Origin: Paenimyroides baculatum
GTDB lineage: Bacteria; Bacteroidota; Bacteroidia; Flavobacteriales; Flavobacteriaceae
Reading direction: 5' to 3'
Length of the DNA: 64,000 bases
Assembly (NCBI RefSeq): GCF_008629655.1
Contig: NZ_VWSG01000013.1
Span: forward strand, 1-64,000
Position numbers and translations under genes: made by a program. The notes below the pieces were generated by a model, which saw nothing but the letters and a program-made list of their open reading frames with translations, searched no databases and was not told the DNA's origin. This document shows positions 34,413 to 43,827 of this stretch, in pieces (position 1 is the first letter of the stretch; each line of letters opens with the position of its first letter).

Positions 34413-35426
34413 TTAAAACTTATAAAAACCGTTGGTTCCTATACCGCCTGTGAATTCTTTAACAATACTTCCGTCTTCTTTGTAAATAACAATTTTAGAA
34501 TTATCAGTAAAACCATTCGCATCCGAAGTAAAAATAGTTCCGTTGATTACATTAAAACCATATAAAACAGAATATTGATCACCTGAAGCAACATCAAATA
34601 ATTTTGTACTTGCCGATGCGAACGAATTATTCATTTTGTAAATACCTGTACCAGCTGTATAGTAAATGTTTGATCCGTCATTTACAATATTTCGGCTGTT
34701 TGCTTGAGTAAGTTCTTTTGTAGATGAAATAGTTGTGTTGCTTACAATTGAAATACTGCTTGAAGCATCTGTACTTCCTAAAACATAAACAAATTGTCCG
34801 TTTGTGGTAATACCGTTTATTGCGCTTTCAAAAGCAATATCAGTAGTATTGGTGTCGCTTGTAGGATTAATTACTTCAACAGCTGTTCCGCCACTGTAAA
34901 AACCATTCGCTGCATAAATATATTCGCCGGCAGCAACAATTTGTTCAGCTGTATTGTTCAATTCAATTTCCTTTACAAAAGCAAAAGTTTCTGCATTGTA
35001 AACATTTACAGATTTGTCATTTAAGCTCGTAACATACAATTTATTGTTTTTAATAACTGCGTAACGTGGCGAATTTAAGTTTTGGCTAATGGTGTGTACC
35101 GATTTAAATGTTTTTTTGTTAACCACTTCAATAGTGTTTGAATTGTTCATAACTACAAAAACATACTTATCTGTAACAACCATGTGTTGTGAAACATCGC
35201 CTAAGGCACGACCGTTTGATGTTCTGAAAATATCGTTTGTAATAGTAGTTATACCGCCGTTGATGTGTGATGTTGATGCATTTGCTTTTGTAAAGTTACC
35301 TTCGTTCGATGCAAAAAAACCGTCTAAATATTTTTCGTCTGGGTTTACAGGAATCGAGTTGTCATCAGAATTACTACAGCTGTACAAAAGTGCAACAGCA
35401 AACATTGGAGCTAAAATTTTTTTCAT
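34413..35426 (-). CDS. BtuG-like surface lipoprotein (YncE-type beta-propeller)
   Basis: A 337-residue lipoprotein with lipobox cysteine (LYSC-SNSDD) and acidic residues straight after it, the outer-surface export signal of Bacteroidota lipoproteins. The mature part is a run of propeller-blade repeats (for example VVNKKTFKSVHTISQNLNSPRYAVIKNNKLYVTSLNDKSVNVYN). BtuG of Bacteroides thetaiotaomicron is a surface beta-propeller that catches cobalamin and works with BtuB. Two bases behind btuB under a cobalamin riboswitch, this is very likely its counterpart. Confidence 0.78.
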   Translation of the reverse strand: MKKILAPMFAVALLYSCSNSDDNSIPVNPDEKYLDGFFASNEGNFTKANASTSHINGGITTITNDIFRTSNGRALGDVSQHMVVTDKYVFVVMNNSNTIEVVNKKTFKSVHTISQNLNSPRYAVIKNNKLYVTSLNDKSVNVYNAETFAFVKEIELNNTAEQIVAAGEYIYAANGFYSGGTAVEVINPTSDTNTTDIAFESAINGITTNGQFVYVLGSTDASSSISIVSNTTISSTKELTQANSRNIVNDGSNIYYTAGTGIYKMNNSFASASTKLFDVASGDQYSVLYGFNVINGTIFTSDANGFTDNSKIVIYKEDGSIVKEFTGGIGTNGFYKF

Positions 35427-35428
35427 TT

Positions 35429-37270
35429 TTAAAACTTTTTAATTAATTGTATATGATAATTTCTGCCCGGCATTACGCGTTCGGGCATGTTTGTATAAAC
35501 CGTATTTGCGGAGTTTTTTATTTTTAAATTGATGATAAATGGATTGTTTTTAATTTTGATTTTCTGCTGAATATCTACATCAATTATTCCGTAACCAGCT
35601 AAAGCACTTGTTTTGTCATTTGATGCTGTTGTAAATATTTGATCCACATACAAGAATGATGGTGCAATACTGAAATTTTTATAACCGTAAAAAAGTTGCA
35701 CATTAAACTTATGTAAAGGTGTATAAGTAAGCTGTTTTTCTGTTTTTTTATCTATTGATTTGGTGTAGCCGTAATTAGAATTTAGCTGAACAGTATGATT
35801 ATTCCATTGCTTTTTCAGATTGAAAAAAAGGTCGGCTCCATAAATAGTAACTTCATCAAAATTATTAGCTTCCCAAAAACCGGCGTTTGTAGGAATCCAT
35901 CGAATCATGTTTGTGATTGATGTGTAATAAGTTGATATATTAAAAGTTACTGATTTGTATTTAAAGTTATTGTTTATATCGAACTGATAACTTGTTTCGG
36001 GTTTTAAATTTAAATTTCCGCCCGGTTGCCAATACAAATCGTTGAATGTTGGTATGCGGTAATTTTTAGATGAGTTTATTTTTAACTGATAAAATTCGGT
36101 GTTGTAATAAAGTCCTGCCGAAAACAAAAACGGATTTTCGTAATCTTTTGCCATTTCGTTTTTCGCACCAATTTCAATTCCTAAACGATTTGTAAAATCA
36201 TAATTTCCTAAAACACTTACAGCAAAAATTTCCTGTGTTGAAAAAGGTAAACCCGAACCTTGGCCTTCGCCTGTTGTTTTTTGATATTCTAAAAATCCCG
36301 ACAATTTAAAATTCTGCAACACATTATAAAAACTTTCGTTCTTAAAATATAAAGTATTCGCTTTTCCGCCCGATTTACTGTCAGTAGGCAATTGATCAAA
36401 ATAACTGTATGATTCTTTAATATTCGCTACGTAAAACGTATTCAAAAACCGATTGGTTTTATAATGCCATTTTAACAGATTTCGATTGTAATTATTCTGA
36501 TATTTTGTTTTTGTCTGATATGGTGTCAGCAAAGCAAAATGGCGGTCATCATTGTAAGTTGATGAATAAAATTCAACCGTATTGTTTGTATTTATTTTGT
36601 AGGCAAGTTCGGCACCAAAATCGGTATTGAAAAACTGTCCGTTTATATTTTTACGATTTTTACCAATCCATTCATAATCATTATCACTTTTATTGTAACC
36701 AAAATGAGCATTTACGGCAAATTTGTCAAATCCGGTCGAAATTTTATAATGAATTCCCTGCGTATTAAAACTGCCATAATTCAGTTGAATTTCATTCTCG
36801 GTTTTTCGGTTAAACTCCAGTTGATTGTTTAAATGAATGGTTCCGCCAATAGCGCTGCTTCCGTATAGAACGCTTCCGCCACCTGGTTTTACAACAATAT
36901 TATCGTAACTTTTAAAAGCTGTAGAATTAAAATCGGTCTGACCTAATAGGGATGAATTTATCTTAATTCCGTTCCATAAAACACTGGTCTGTTGTGCGGT
37001 TGTTCCACGAAAAGACGGTGAACTAACCATTCCGTAACCGTTTTCCTTAAAATATAGTGTAGTGTTTTTCTGAAGAAAATCTGTAAATGTTCCAACGCTG
37101 TTCTCTACCAAAGAATCGTTTAAAACAATGGAATTCTGTGATTTAGACTGATTAGAAATTTTGCTTTTTTCAATAATAAGTTCGTCTAATTCAATAGAAG
37201 AATTACTCTGCGAATACGCAATGTAGCTAAAAGTTGAAAAAAATAAAGAATAAACGACCGCTTTGTTCAT
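35429..37270 (-). CDS. btuB: TonB-dependent cobalamin receptor BtuB
   Basis: A 613-residue outer-membrane receptor, similar in length to BtuB (~600). Signal peptide to YS-QS, a plug domain at ~25-140 (ENSVGTFTDFLQKNTTLYFKENGYGMVSSPSFRGTTAQQTSVLWNGIKINS; VVKPGGGSVLYGSSAIGGTIHL), then a 22-stranded barrel ending in a C-terminal aromatic strand (YHIQLIKKF). No N-terminal carboxypeptidase-like extension as in SusC. The cobalamin riboswitch in front fixes the substrate. Confidence 0.93.
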   Translation of the reverse strand: MNKAVVYSLFFSTFSYIAYSQSNSSIELDELIIEKSKISNQSKSQNSIVLNDSLVENSVGTFTDFLQKNTTLYFKENGYGMVSSPSFRGTTAQQTSVLWNGIKINSSLLGQTDFNSTAFKSYDNIVVKPGGGSVLYGSSAIGGTIHLNNQLEFNRKTENEIQLNYGSFNTQGIHYKISTGFDKFAVNAHFGYNKSDNDYEWIGKNRKNINGQFFNTDFGAELAYKINTNNTVEFYSSTYNDDRHFALLTPYQTKTKYQNNYNRNLLKWHYKTNRFLNTFYVANIKESYSYFDQLPTDSKSGGKANTLYFKNESFYNVLQNFKLSGFLEYQKTTGEGQGSGLPFSTQEIFAVSVLGNYDFTNRLGIEIGAKNEMAKDYENPFLFSAGLYYNTEFYQLKINSSKNYRIPTFNDLYWQPGGNLNLKPETSYQFDINNNFKYKSVTFNISTYYTSITNMIRWIPTNAGFWEANNFDEVTIYGADLFFNLKKQWNNHTVQLNSNYGYTKSIDKKTEKQLTYTPLHKFNVQLFYGYKNFSIAPSFLYVDQIFTTASNDKTSALAGYGIIDVDIQQKIKIKNNPFIINLKIKNSANTVYTNMPERVMPGRNYHIQLIKKF

Positions 37271-37310
37271 TTGTTTAACCTTTTCTCCGAAGGCGAAATC
37301 AATTAGTAAT

Positions 37311-37480
37311 CATTAGGCAGGTCTCCTGGCTTGCTTCTTGTTTTTGCCTTCCCAAAAAAATTCAGTGGCGTAGTTAAAAACAAAAGTTCGTTACAAACAA
37401 AGCTTACAGTTGCGGGAACAGCATAGGAATTGAAAAAATCGCACCTATTTCCCTATTAATGCAAAAAATTGCAACCTAAT
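37311..37480 (-). ncRNA. Cobalamin riboswitch
   Basis: The minus strand carries the classical B12 aptamer parts in order: AATAGGGAA, GCTGTTCCCGCAACTGTAA (37404-37422), CCACTG, GGGAAGGC, and the B12 box AAGCCAGGAGACCTGCC (37316-37332). Between it and the btuB start is a small hairpin (TTTCGCC/GGAGAAA, ~37280-37298) that may be the expression platform acting on translation start. Confidence 0.95.
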
Positions 37481-37486
37481 ATCTGG

Positions 37487-37517
37487 CAAAAGTACTCTAT
37501 TTTATCAATATTGCAAA
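37487..37517 (-). promoter_or_regulatory. Promoter of the riboswitch-btuB operon
   Basis: On the minus strand TTTG (37514-37517), 19 bases, TACTTTTG (37487-37494). The predicted start falls at about 37482, the 5' edge of the aptamer. Confidence 0.75.
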
Positions 37518-37592
37518 TTAAAGTTTGTAATACCAATTCTACAAAAAAATAATATTTTTTAAATTATCTTTAAAATTATGAATAGTACCACA

Positions 37593-38360
37593 ATGAAAAT
37601 ACTTTTAAATCTGATTTTTGTTTTATTTACGATAAATTCCTTTTCGCAGAAAATCGATTTTGAAACAGAGAAAAAAATCATCAGAGAAACATTAAGTCAG
37701 TATTTAGATACAAGTCCAAATTCGGTTGCGAGTTACATCAAAGGGAAAAAAGGATATGAAATGTTGCAGTTTGCCTATAAAATGGGAATTGTAATGGAAG
37801 AAGATTCCCTTAAAAAGCAGGAACTTGTTCATATTTTAGTTGATAGTTTGGATGATATTTCCAACAGTATTTCAGCAGAATTAAAAACCAGAAAAATTCG
37901 AGTACAAATAAGCGACACACTTTATGCTTATAAGTACAAACCATTAAACAACGATCTTCGAAAAAATGCAGATTGGGATGACAATTATAATAATTTGCTT
38001 GATGATTTTAAGTATAACAATATGGCGCGGTTGGATACGATTATTGGCGAAGAATATATCGATTTAATTAAAAGGCAGATACATTACAAAGACACTGACA
38101 AATTGTTTTCTGCTAAAGAATTAGATCAATCGTACTACCAGTTTACCACAGAAAATGATTCGTGCAATGATGAATATTGTTTTAAGGCAGATAAAGTTTA
38201 TCGCGCCGTATTCAACGATTCTTTTACAAAAGGTTGCTATTTGTTTTCGTTTTACTGCAGAGACAATCAAATTTGCCGGAGTTTTATTTTTATACGAAAA
38301 GAACAAAACCAATGGATTTATGTAGATGATTATCCGTCTTGGATTATTGATGAATGGTAA
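37593..38360 (+). CDS. Exported hypothetical protein
   Basis: A 255-residue protein with signal peptide MKILLNLIFVLFTINSFSQ; an ATG 15 bases earlier is also possible. The mature part is charged, has two close cysteines (NDSCNDEYCF) and two more near the end (YCRDNQICRS), which may form disulfides, and a tail rich in Trp/Tyr (YVDDYPSWIIDEW). Family not recognised. It lies between the btuB operon (divergent) and btuF but carries no riboswitch, so a link to B12 uptake is only positional. Confidence 0.65.
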   Translation: MKILLNLIFVLFTINSFSQKIDFETEKKIIRETLSQYLDTSPNSVASYIKGKKGYEMLQFAYKMGIVMEEDSLKKQELVHILVDSLDDISNSISAELKTRKIRVQISDTLYAYKYKPLNNDLRKNADWDDNYNNLLDDFKYNNMARLDTIIGEEYIDLIKRQIHYKDTDKLFSAKELDQSYYQFTTENDSCNDEYCFKADKVYRAVFNDSFTKGCYLFSFYCRDNQICRSFIFIRKEQNQWIYVDDYPSWIIDEW

Positions 38361-38376
38361 ATTGATAGTACTCAAC

Positions 38377-38407
38377 TTTGCGAAGCGAGGTTCATTCACT
38401 ACTTTTG
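38377..38407 (+). promoter_or_regulatory. Promoter of the 177-residue hypothetical gene
   Basis: TTTG (38377-38380), 19 bases, TACTTTTG (38400-38407); ATG at 38453. Confidence 0.65.
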
Positions 38408-38452
38408 CAAGCTACAATACATTTATTATATTTTAACTTTTAATTTAATTAT

Positions 38453-38986
38453 ATGAAACCAGAAGATACATATGATTTTACACTTAAAATGTTTACTCAA
38501 AAAGCTCAATTTGAGCAGTGGTTGAGAATATTCTTTTATCTAGACAATCGTTTAAATTCGGAATTCGATTCTGTGTATGAAAGTTCATATTATATTAAAC
38601 TTTACGAACTTTTAACTGCTGGATTGGATTATGCAAATGATGCTTTAAATGTTTTACACAATATCAATAATAAAAAGTTAGAAAAATGGTATGAGACTTT
38701 GGTTGCAGGATTAGTAGCTTTGAAAGATGAAATTTCAGAAACCGAATTAGAATTTATTCGTTATAAACGTCATAATGCTTGTCACATTTTTCAAGATTCT
38801 TATGAAATCAAGATTAACAAAAAAGATTTAATTGAACGGACAAATAGATTCAATTTAAAGCAACAATTTCATCAATTATTAGATAAACATGAAACCGAAG
38901 ATAATTTTTATAAATATCTCTTTTCGAAATTACATCCTATTAGTGAAAAAATTTATAAAGATTTACAAACCATAAATGCATTATAA
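38453..38986 (+). CDS. Hypothetical cytosolic helical protein
   Basis: A 177-residue protein without signal peptide or membrane span, rich in Tyr, Leu, Glu and Lys in heptad-like order, so probably all-helical. No motif recognised. It has its own good promoter and is separated by ~190 bases from btuF. Function unknown. Confidence 0.65.
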   Translation: MKPEDTYDFTLKMFTQKAQFEQWLRIFFYLDNRLNSEFDSVYESSYYIKLYELLTAGLDYANDALNVLHNINNKKLEKWYETLVAGLVALKDEISETELEFIRYKRHNACHIFQDSYEIKINKKDLIERTNRFNLKQQFHQLLDKHETEDNFYKYLFSKLHPISEKIYKDLQTINAL

Positions 38987-39148
38987 ACTCAATACGTAAA
39001 GTCTCTCGACTTTGAAATTTATAATAAAAAATAAAATAGTCAAAATAAATTGGATCAGTAGCAACACAAAATCAATCAAAAGCAGTACACAATCGTACTA
39101 AAATCGGCAATAATTAAACAGAAACTTAAAAAATACTTTTTGTTAAAC

Positions 39149-39156
39149 TATCTTTG
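39149..39156 (+). promoter_or_regulatory. -7 promoter element for btuF
   Basis: TATCTTTG, 20 bases before the chosen ATG at 39176; this also argues against an in-frame upstream start at 39140. Confidence 0.55.
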
Positions 39157-39175
39157 CGCAACTAAAAGTGCAAAA

Positions 39176-40303
39176 ATGAATCTATCAAAATATGTATTGC
39201 TAACGGTTTTTATAGTTTTTGTAAGCTGTAAAAAAACGACTGAAACTACAACTGCAAAAGTTGAAAACAGCATTGAATTCGCCAACGGATTAGAAATACA
39301 CAACTACAACGGTTTTGTTGTAATGAAGGTTACCAAACCTTGGCCAAATGCCACTAAAACGTTTACGTACGTTTGTGCAAAATCTAACAAAAACCTGCCA
39401 GACAGTTTGGCAAAATACACTTTTATACAAACGCCGGTTAAAAATCTGGTAGCAACATCAACCACACATATTTCTTCGATTGTTGCTTTAAATGAAACCG
39501 ACAAACTGGTTGGTTTTCCTAATTTAGATTACATTTCATCTGCCGATGTTCGTCAAAAAATCGATGCCGGAAAAGTAAAAGAATTGTCAGATAAACACAG
39601 TTTGAATTTCGAAAAAACGGTCGATTTGCAACCACAATTAATCGTCGGGTTGAGTATGGACAGTGAAACGGCAAAATTCAATCAGTTCGAAAAAGCCGGA
39701 ATTCCCGTTTTATACAATGCCGATTGGGTAGAAACATCGCCTTTGGGAAAAGCAGAATGGGTAAAGTTTTTCGGAGTTTTGTTTGATCAACAGCAAAAAG
39801 CCAACGAATATTTTAACAACATTGTTTCAGAATACAACAACGCTAAAAAATTAGTCAACAACGTAACGAATCGACCAACCGTTTTAAGCGGAGCCATTTT
39901 TCAGGATGTTTGGTACGTTCCGCAAGGCGAAAGCTGGATGGCTGAATTTATAAAAGATGCCGGCGGAAATTATTTGTGGAGCGATACAAAAGGTACGGGA
40001 AGTTTGTCGTTATCGTTTGAAGCTGTTTTTGAAAAAGCTATGAACGGCGATGTTTGGATTGGTCCGGGCGAATTTACAACGTTCGATCAAATGGTGGCAG
40101 CCAACAAACATTATGGAAAATTTGCTGCGTTTCAAAACAAAAAAATCTATTCGTATTCAATCAAAAAAGGACCAACCGGCGGTATCATTTTTTATGAAGA
40201 TGCACCAAATCGTCCGGATTTGGTATTGAAAGATTTAATTTCGATCCTTCATCCAAACGTTTTACCAAATTACAAACCAGCATTTATTGAAGCCTTAAAA
40301 TAA
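39176..40303 (+). CDS. btuF: ABC importer substrate-binding lipoprotein (BtuF/FecB type)
   Basis: A 375-residue class III periplasmic binding protein with lipobox cysteine (FVSC-KK). The two lobes contain TSTTHISSIVALNETDKLVGF, LQPQLIVGLS and LYNADWVETSPLGKAEWVKFFGVLF, typical of iron-complex/B12 binding proteins in Bacteroidota. One-base overlap with the permease gene. The neighbouring btuB-btuG operon suggests cobalamin; heme or siderophore are alternatives, since no riboswitch precedes this gene. Confidence 0.78.
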   Translation: MNLSKYVLLTVFIVFVSCKKTTETTTAKVENSIEFANGLEIHNYNGFVVMKVTKPWPNATKTFTYVCAKSNKNLPDSLAKYTFIQTPVKNLVATSTTHISSIVALNETDKLVGFPNLDYISSADVRQKIDAGKVKELSDKHSLNFEKTVDLQPQLIVGLSMDSETAKFNQFEKAGIPVLYNADWVETSPLGKAEWVKFFGVLFDQQQKANEYFNNIVSEYNNAKKLVNNVTNRPTVLSGAIFQDVWYVPQGESWMAEFIKDAGGNYLWSDTKGTGSLSLSFEAVFEKAMNGDVWIGPGEFTTFDQMVAANKHYGKFAAFQNKKIYSYSIKKGPTGGIIFYEDAPNRPDLVLKDLISILHPNVLPNYKPAFIEALK

Positions 40304-41316
40304 TGTTTGCAAAATATTCCAAATACCATTTACTTTTTCTTGTATTGCTTATAGTTGCAGCGGTTTTAAACCTTGTAATTGGGTCGGTACGAATTCCTGT
40401 AATCGCTATTTTGGAAATTTTAAGCGGTAACTTTTCAGGAAAAGCAAGCTGGGAATACATTGTTTTAGAATATCGATTACCTAAATTAGTCATTGCCTGT
40501 GTTGTTGGTGCAGCGCTTTCAATTGCGGGAATGATGATGCAGACACTTTTTCAGAACCCAATGGCTGAACCTTATATTTTAGGCGTAAGTTCGGGGGCAA
40601 GTCTGGGTGTAGCAATCTGTATATTGGGGAAAAGTTTGTTTTCACTCACACTGCAAAATTACCTAACAGGCAACCTTACCATTATTTTGTTTGCTTTAGC
40701 CGGAAGCGTTTTGGTAATGTTCATTATTTTAGGGATATCGCAACGCATAAAACAAATTGCTACGCTGTTAATTGTGGGGTTGATGTTCAGCAGTTTTACA
40801 AGTGCTTTTGTGAATGTTCTGGCTTATTTTTCGACAGCCGAAGAATTAAAGAAATTCACTTTTTGGAATTTAGGCAGTTTAGGAAACATTTCGTGGCAGC
40901 AGATTTATTTTATAGTTCCAATTTTATGTACAGCCTTGGCAGGATCTTTCTTGCTGAACAAATCTTTAAACACGCTTTTAATGGGCGAAGGCTATGCCAG
41001 AAGCATGGGATTAAACATTAAAAAAATCAAGTTTTTAATAATCTTGGTAACCTGTATGTTGGTTGCGGTTTGTACTGCTTTTGTAGGACCAATTGCATTT
41101 ATAGGCTTGGCAGTTCCGCACATTACACGAATCATTTATAAAACCACCAATCATTTTCATTTGTTTACAGGGAACATAATCATGGGTGCTTTAATATTAA
41201 TTACCTGCGATATTATTTGTCAGTTACCAGGCGAACAGTTCGTTTTACCGATAAACGCAGTGACTTCAATTTTAGGTGCGCCTTTGGTAATTTATTTGAT
41301 TTTGAGAAATAGATAA
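40303..41316 (+). CDS. btuC: ABC importer permease (BtuC/FecCD family)
   Basis: A 337-residue FecCD-type permease with about ten membrane segments. Family signatures: RLPKLVIACVVGAALSIAGMMMQTLFQNPMAEPYILGVSSGASLG, VGPIAFIGLAVPHITR (the ATPase-coupling region) and LPINAVTSILGAPLVIYLILR. Pairs with the binding protein just upstream. No ATPase gene follows, because the next gene is on the other strand; the ATPase must be encoded elsewhere or be shared. Confidence 0.87.
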   Translation: MFAKYSKYHLLFLVLLIVAAVLNLVIGSVRIPVIAILEILSGNFSGKASWEYIVLEYRLPKLVIACVVGAALSIAGMMMQTLFQNPMAEPYILGVSSGASLGVAICILGKSLFSLTLQNYLTGNLTIILFALAGSVLVMFIILGISQRIKQIATLLIVGLMFSSFTSAFVNVLAYFSTAEELKKFTFWNLGSLGNISWQQIYFIVPILCTALAGSFLLNKSLNTLLMGEGYARSMGLNIKKIKFLIILVTCMLVAVCTAFVGPIAFIGLAVPHITRIIYKTTNHFHLFTGNIIMGALILITCDIICQLPGEQFVLPINAVTSILGAPLVIYLILRNR

Positions 41317-41322
41317 ACATAA

Positions 41323-41348
41323 AAAAAGCAAGTATTTACTTGCTTTTT
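41323..41348. terminator. Bidirectional terminator between btuC and usp
   Basis: Eleven-bp perfect stem aaaaagcaagt (41323-41333) / acttgcttttt (41338-41348). It covers the stop codon of the convergent usp gene and has T tails on both strands. Confidence 0.85.
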
Positions 41349-42184
41349 TGTTCTTTTAAAACCAATACGGGAACATCGGCATGATACGATAATTGCTTAC
41401 TTAAACTGGTTATGAAAATCTTTTCGAAAAAGTTTAAATGACGTTTCACAATGCACATTACATCAATTAACTGATCATCTATAAAAAAGAAAACACTTTC
41501 GTCTAATTTTTCGTTTAAAACGGTATGAAAAGTCACATTTTCATTGTTAAACTCCTCTTTCCAACTGTTTAAAACGTTCATAGCGTCAGGATTTTCTTTC
41601 CGTAAAACATGCAACACTTTTACATCGGCATTTAAAGATTTTGCAATCTTAATTATCTGATGCAATCCTGCTTTATCACTGTCGCGAAGCATTGTTGCAA
41701 ATCCAAAATTATTCAAGCGTTTAAATTCAGCTTTGCGTGGAACACTTAAAATCGGAATATCAACATTTTCCATTACATGAACGGTGTTCGATCCGAGTAA
41801 TTTCTTTTCAAACCCGGAATTTCCGTTTGTTCCCATCACAATAAAATCAATATTTTCATCGCGAATTATTTTATGAAGAATCGAAAGCATAATTCCTTCC
41901 TCAAAAATAAAAGTCAGTTTAATATCGCTACAATCAACATCTGTCGCAATACTTCTTAATTTCGGAACCTGTTTTTTATAATTATCAAAATTATTCAGTT
42001 CAATAGAATTATATACATTCTGAATCAGTTCTGGCTGTCCGGCAGAAGTCGTAGAAATTACAGGCATTTCATACGTATTCAAAACATAAATTTCGGCATC
42101 AATACTTTTGGCAAGCTTCAAAGCGTAAACAAATGCATTGTTTGCAGTTTCTGAAAAATCGGTTGGGAAAAGAATCTTTTTCAT
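41336..42184 (-). CDS. Tandem universal stress protein (UspA family)
   Basis: A 282-residue protein with two Usp domains. The first begins MKKILFPTDFSETANNAFVYALKLA and has MGTNGNSGFEKKLLGSNTVHVMENVDIPILSVP, the G-2x-G-9x-G(S/T) ATP-binding pattern. The second (~155-282) is degenerate (VKRHLNFFEKIFITSLSKQLSYHADVPVLVL) and lacks the glycines. The ORF is open 132 bases further upstream, but the family begins at 42184. Monocistronic, stress-related role inferred from the family. Confidence 0.88.
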   Translation of the reverse strand: MKKILFPTDFSETANNAFVYALKLAKSIDAEIYVLNTYEMPVISTTSAGQPELIQNVYNSIELNNFDNYKKQVPKLRSIATDVDCSDIKLTFIFEEGIMLSILHKIIRDENIDFIVMGTNGNSGFEKKLLGSNTVHVMENVDIPILSVPRKAEFKRLNNFGFATMLRDSDKAGLHQIIKIAKSLNADVKVLHVLRKENPDAMNVLNSWKEEFNNENVTFHTVLNEKLDESVFFFIDDQLIDVMCIVKRHLNFFEKIFITSLSKQLSYHADVPVLVLKEQKSK

Positions 42185-42305
42185 AATCTTGAGCTGTTGG
42201 TTTGTCGCTATTAAATTACAAAAAATTAAATGATTGTAAAAAAATATTGCGTTTTTTTTCAGTATACACAAGCTTTTAAAATTAGCAGGATTTATAAAGT
42301 TGGCG

Positions 42306-42313
42306 TAAATTTG
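42306..42313 (+). promoter_or_regulatory. -7 promoter element for mnmE
   Basis: TAAATTTG, 18 bases before the mnmE ATG. Confidence 0.55.
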
Positions 42314-42331
42314 CATTTCAATATTTGGTTT

Positions 42332-43732
42332 ATGATTTTAAACGATACAATAGTAGCATTGGCTTCGGCATCGGGCGCTGGTGCAGTAGCATTAATCCGT
42401 GTTTCGGGACCGCAGGCAATTGATTTGGTTGCTGATGTTTTTCAGTCTGTAAAAAATAAAGATTTGTGCAAACAGAAAACGCATACGCTTCATTTGGGTT
42501 TTATTAAAGACGATGAAAAAATCATTGATCAGGTGCTGGTATCGCTTTTTAAAGGGAATAATTCTTACACAGGTGAGCCTACGGTTGAAATTTCGTGTCA
42601 CGGATCTACTTTTATCCAACAGCAAATCATACAACTTTTATTGAGAAAAGGCTGCAGAATGGCAACTGCCGGCGAATTTACCATGCGATCATTTTTAAAT
42701 GGAAAAATGGATTTATCACAAGCCGAGGCAGTAGCCGATTTAATAGCATCAGATAATGAAGCGTCGCACCAAATAGCCATGCAGCAAATGAGGGGCGGAT
42801 TCAGTAACGAAATTGCCAAATTGCGTGAAGAACTGCTGAATTTTGCCTCTCTGATTGAATTAGAGTTGGATTTTTCTGAAGAAGATGTGGAGTTTGCCGA
42901 TCGAACAGCATTTCGAGATCTGGTAAACAGAATTCAGTTTGTTTTAAAACGATTGATAGATTCTTTTGCGGTTGGAAACGTGATTAAAAATGGGATTCCC
43001 GTAGCCATTGTAGGTGAACCGAATGTTGGAAAATCGACTCTTTTAAATGCTTTGTTAAACGAAGAACGTGCCATAGTTTCAGATATTGCCGGAACTACGC
43101 GCGATACCATTGAAGATGAATTGGTAATTGAAGGAATCGGTTTTCGATTTATTGATACCGCCGGAATTCGCGAAACAAAAGATGTGGTAGAAAGTATAGG
43201 AATTCAAAAGACGTTCGAAAAGATAGAGCAATCGCAAGTTGTTGTTTATTTGTTCGATAGCTTGAAATTTAAAAATCAAGCTGCAGATTATATTGTTGAG
43301 ATTGAAAAAGTTAAAAATAAATATCCGCAAAAACCTTTAATTGTTGTAATTAATAAAGTGGATTTATTAAAGAATGATGAAATTGAAGTTATTAAAAATC
43401 AACTGACCAGTTTAAATGTTAAGCTAGAAACGATTTCTGCCAAAAATAAAGAAGGAATTGATGCCTTAAAAAAACAGCTGATAAGCTTTGTAAATACCGG
43501 TGCGCTTCGTAATAACGAAACTATTGTAACCAACACGCGCCATTATGATTCGTTGATAAAAGCTTTAGAAGAAATTCAGAAAGTGCAATGGGGATTAGAT
43601 ACCAATGTATCTGCCGATTTAATGGCAATTGACATCCGTCAGGCTTTATATTATTTCGGTGAAATTACAGGTCAGGTGACAAACGATGAATTATTAGGAA
43701 ACATTTTTGCTAATTTTTGTATCGGTAAGTAA
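42332..43732 (+). CDS. mnmE: tRNA modification GTPase MnmE
   Basis: A 466-residue enzyme that, with MnmG, puts the (carboxymethyl)aminomethyl group on U34 of certain tRNAs. N-terminal formyl-THF-binding domain (TIVALASASGAGAVALIRVSG; SCHGS; GEFTMRSFLNGKMDLSQAEAVADLI), helical domain, inserted G domain with GEPNVGKST (228-236), the DIAGTTRD switch, DTAGIRE and NKVD, and the final CIGK carrying the catalytic cysteine. The start at 42332 matches the family; the frame is open upstream. Confidence 0.95.
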   Translation: MILNDTIVALASASGAGAVALIRVSGPQAIDLVADVFQSVKNKDLCKQKTHTLHLGFIKDDEKIIDQVLVSLFKGNNSYTGEPTVEISCHGSTFIQQQIIQLLLRKGCRMATAGEFTMRSFLNGKMDLSQAEAVADLIASDNEASHQIAMQQMRGGFSNEIAKLREELLNFASLIELELDFSEEDVEFADRTAFRDLVNRIQFVLKRLIDSFAVGNVIKNGIPVAIVGEPNVGKSTLLNALLNEERAIVSDIAGTTRDTIEDELVIEGIGFRFIDTAGIRETKDVVESIGIQKTFEKIEQSQVVVYLFDSLKFKNQAADYIVEIEKVKNKYPQKPLIVVINKVDLLKNDEIEVIKNQLTSLNVKLETISAKNKEGIDALKKQLISFVNTGALRNNETIVTNTRHYDSLIKALEEIQKVQWGLDTNVSADLMAIDIRQALYYFGEITGQVTNDELLGNIFANFCIGK

Positions 43733-43827
43733 TTTATAAGTTTTATATGTTTCGTTTAAATAACCTTTGTTAATCACATTAAAGTTTACTATTTTCATAC
43801 AATAATGAAAATAACCATAAAAACATA

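Noticed and set aside
38998-39013. Hairpin aaagtc/gacttt after the 177-residue gene as a terminator
   Set aside because: Six-bp stem without T tail; cannot be told from chance.
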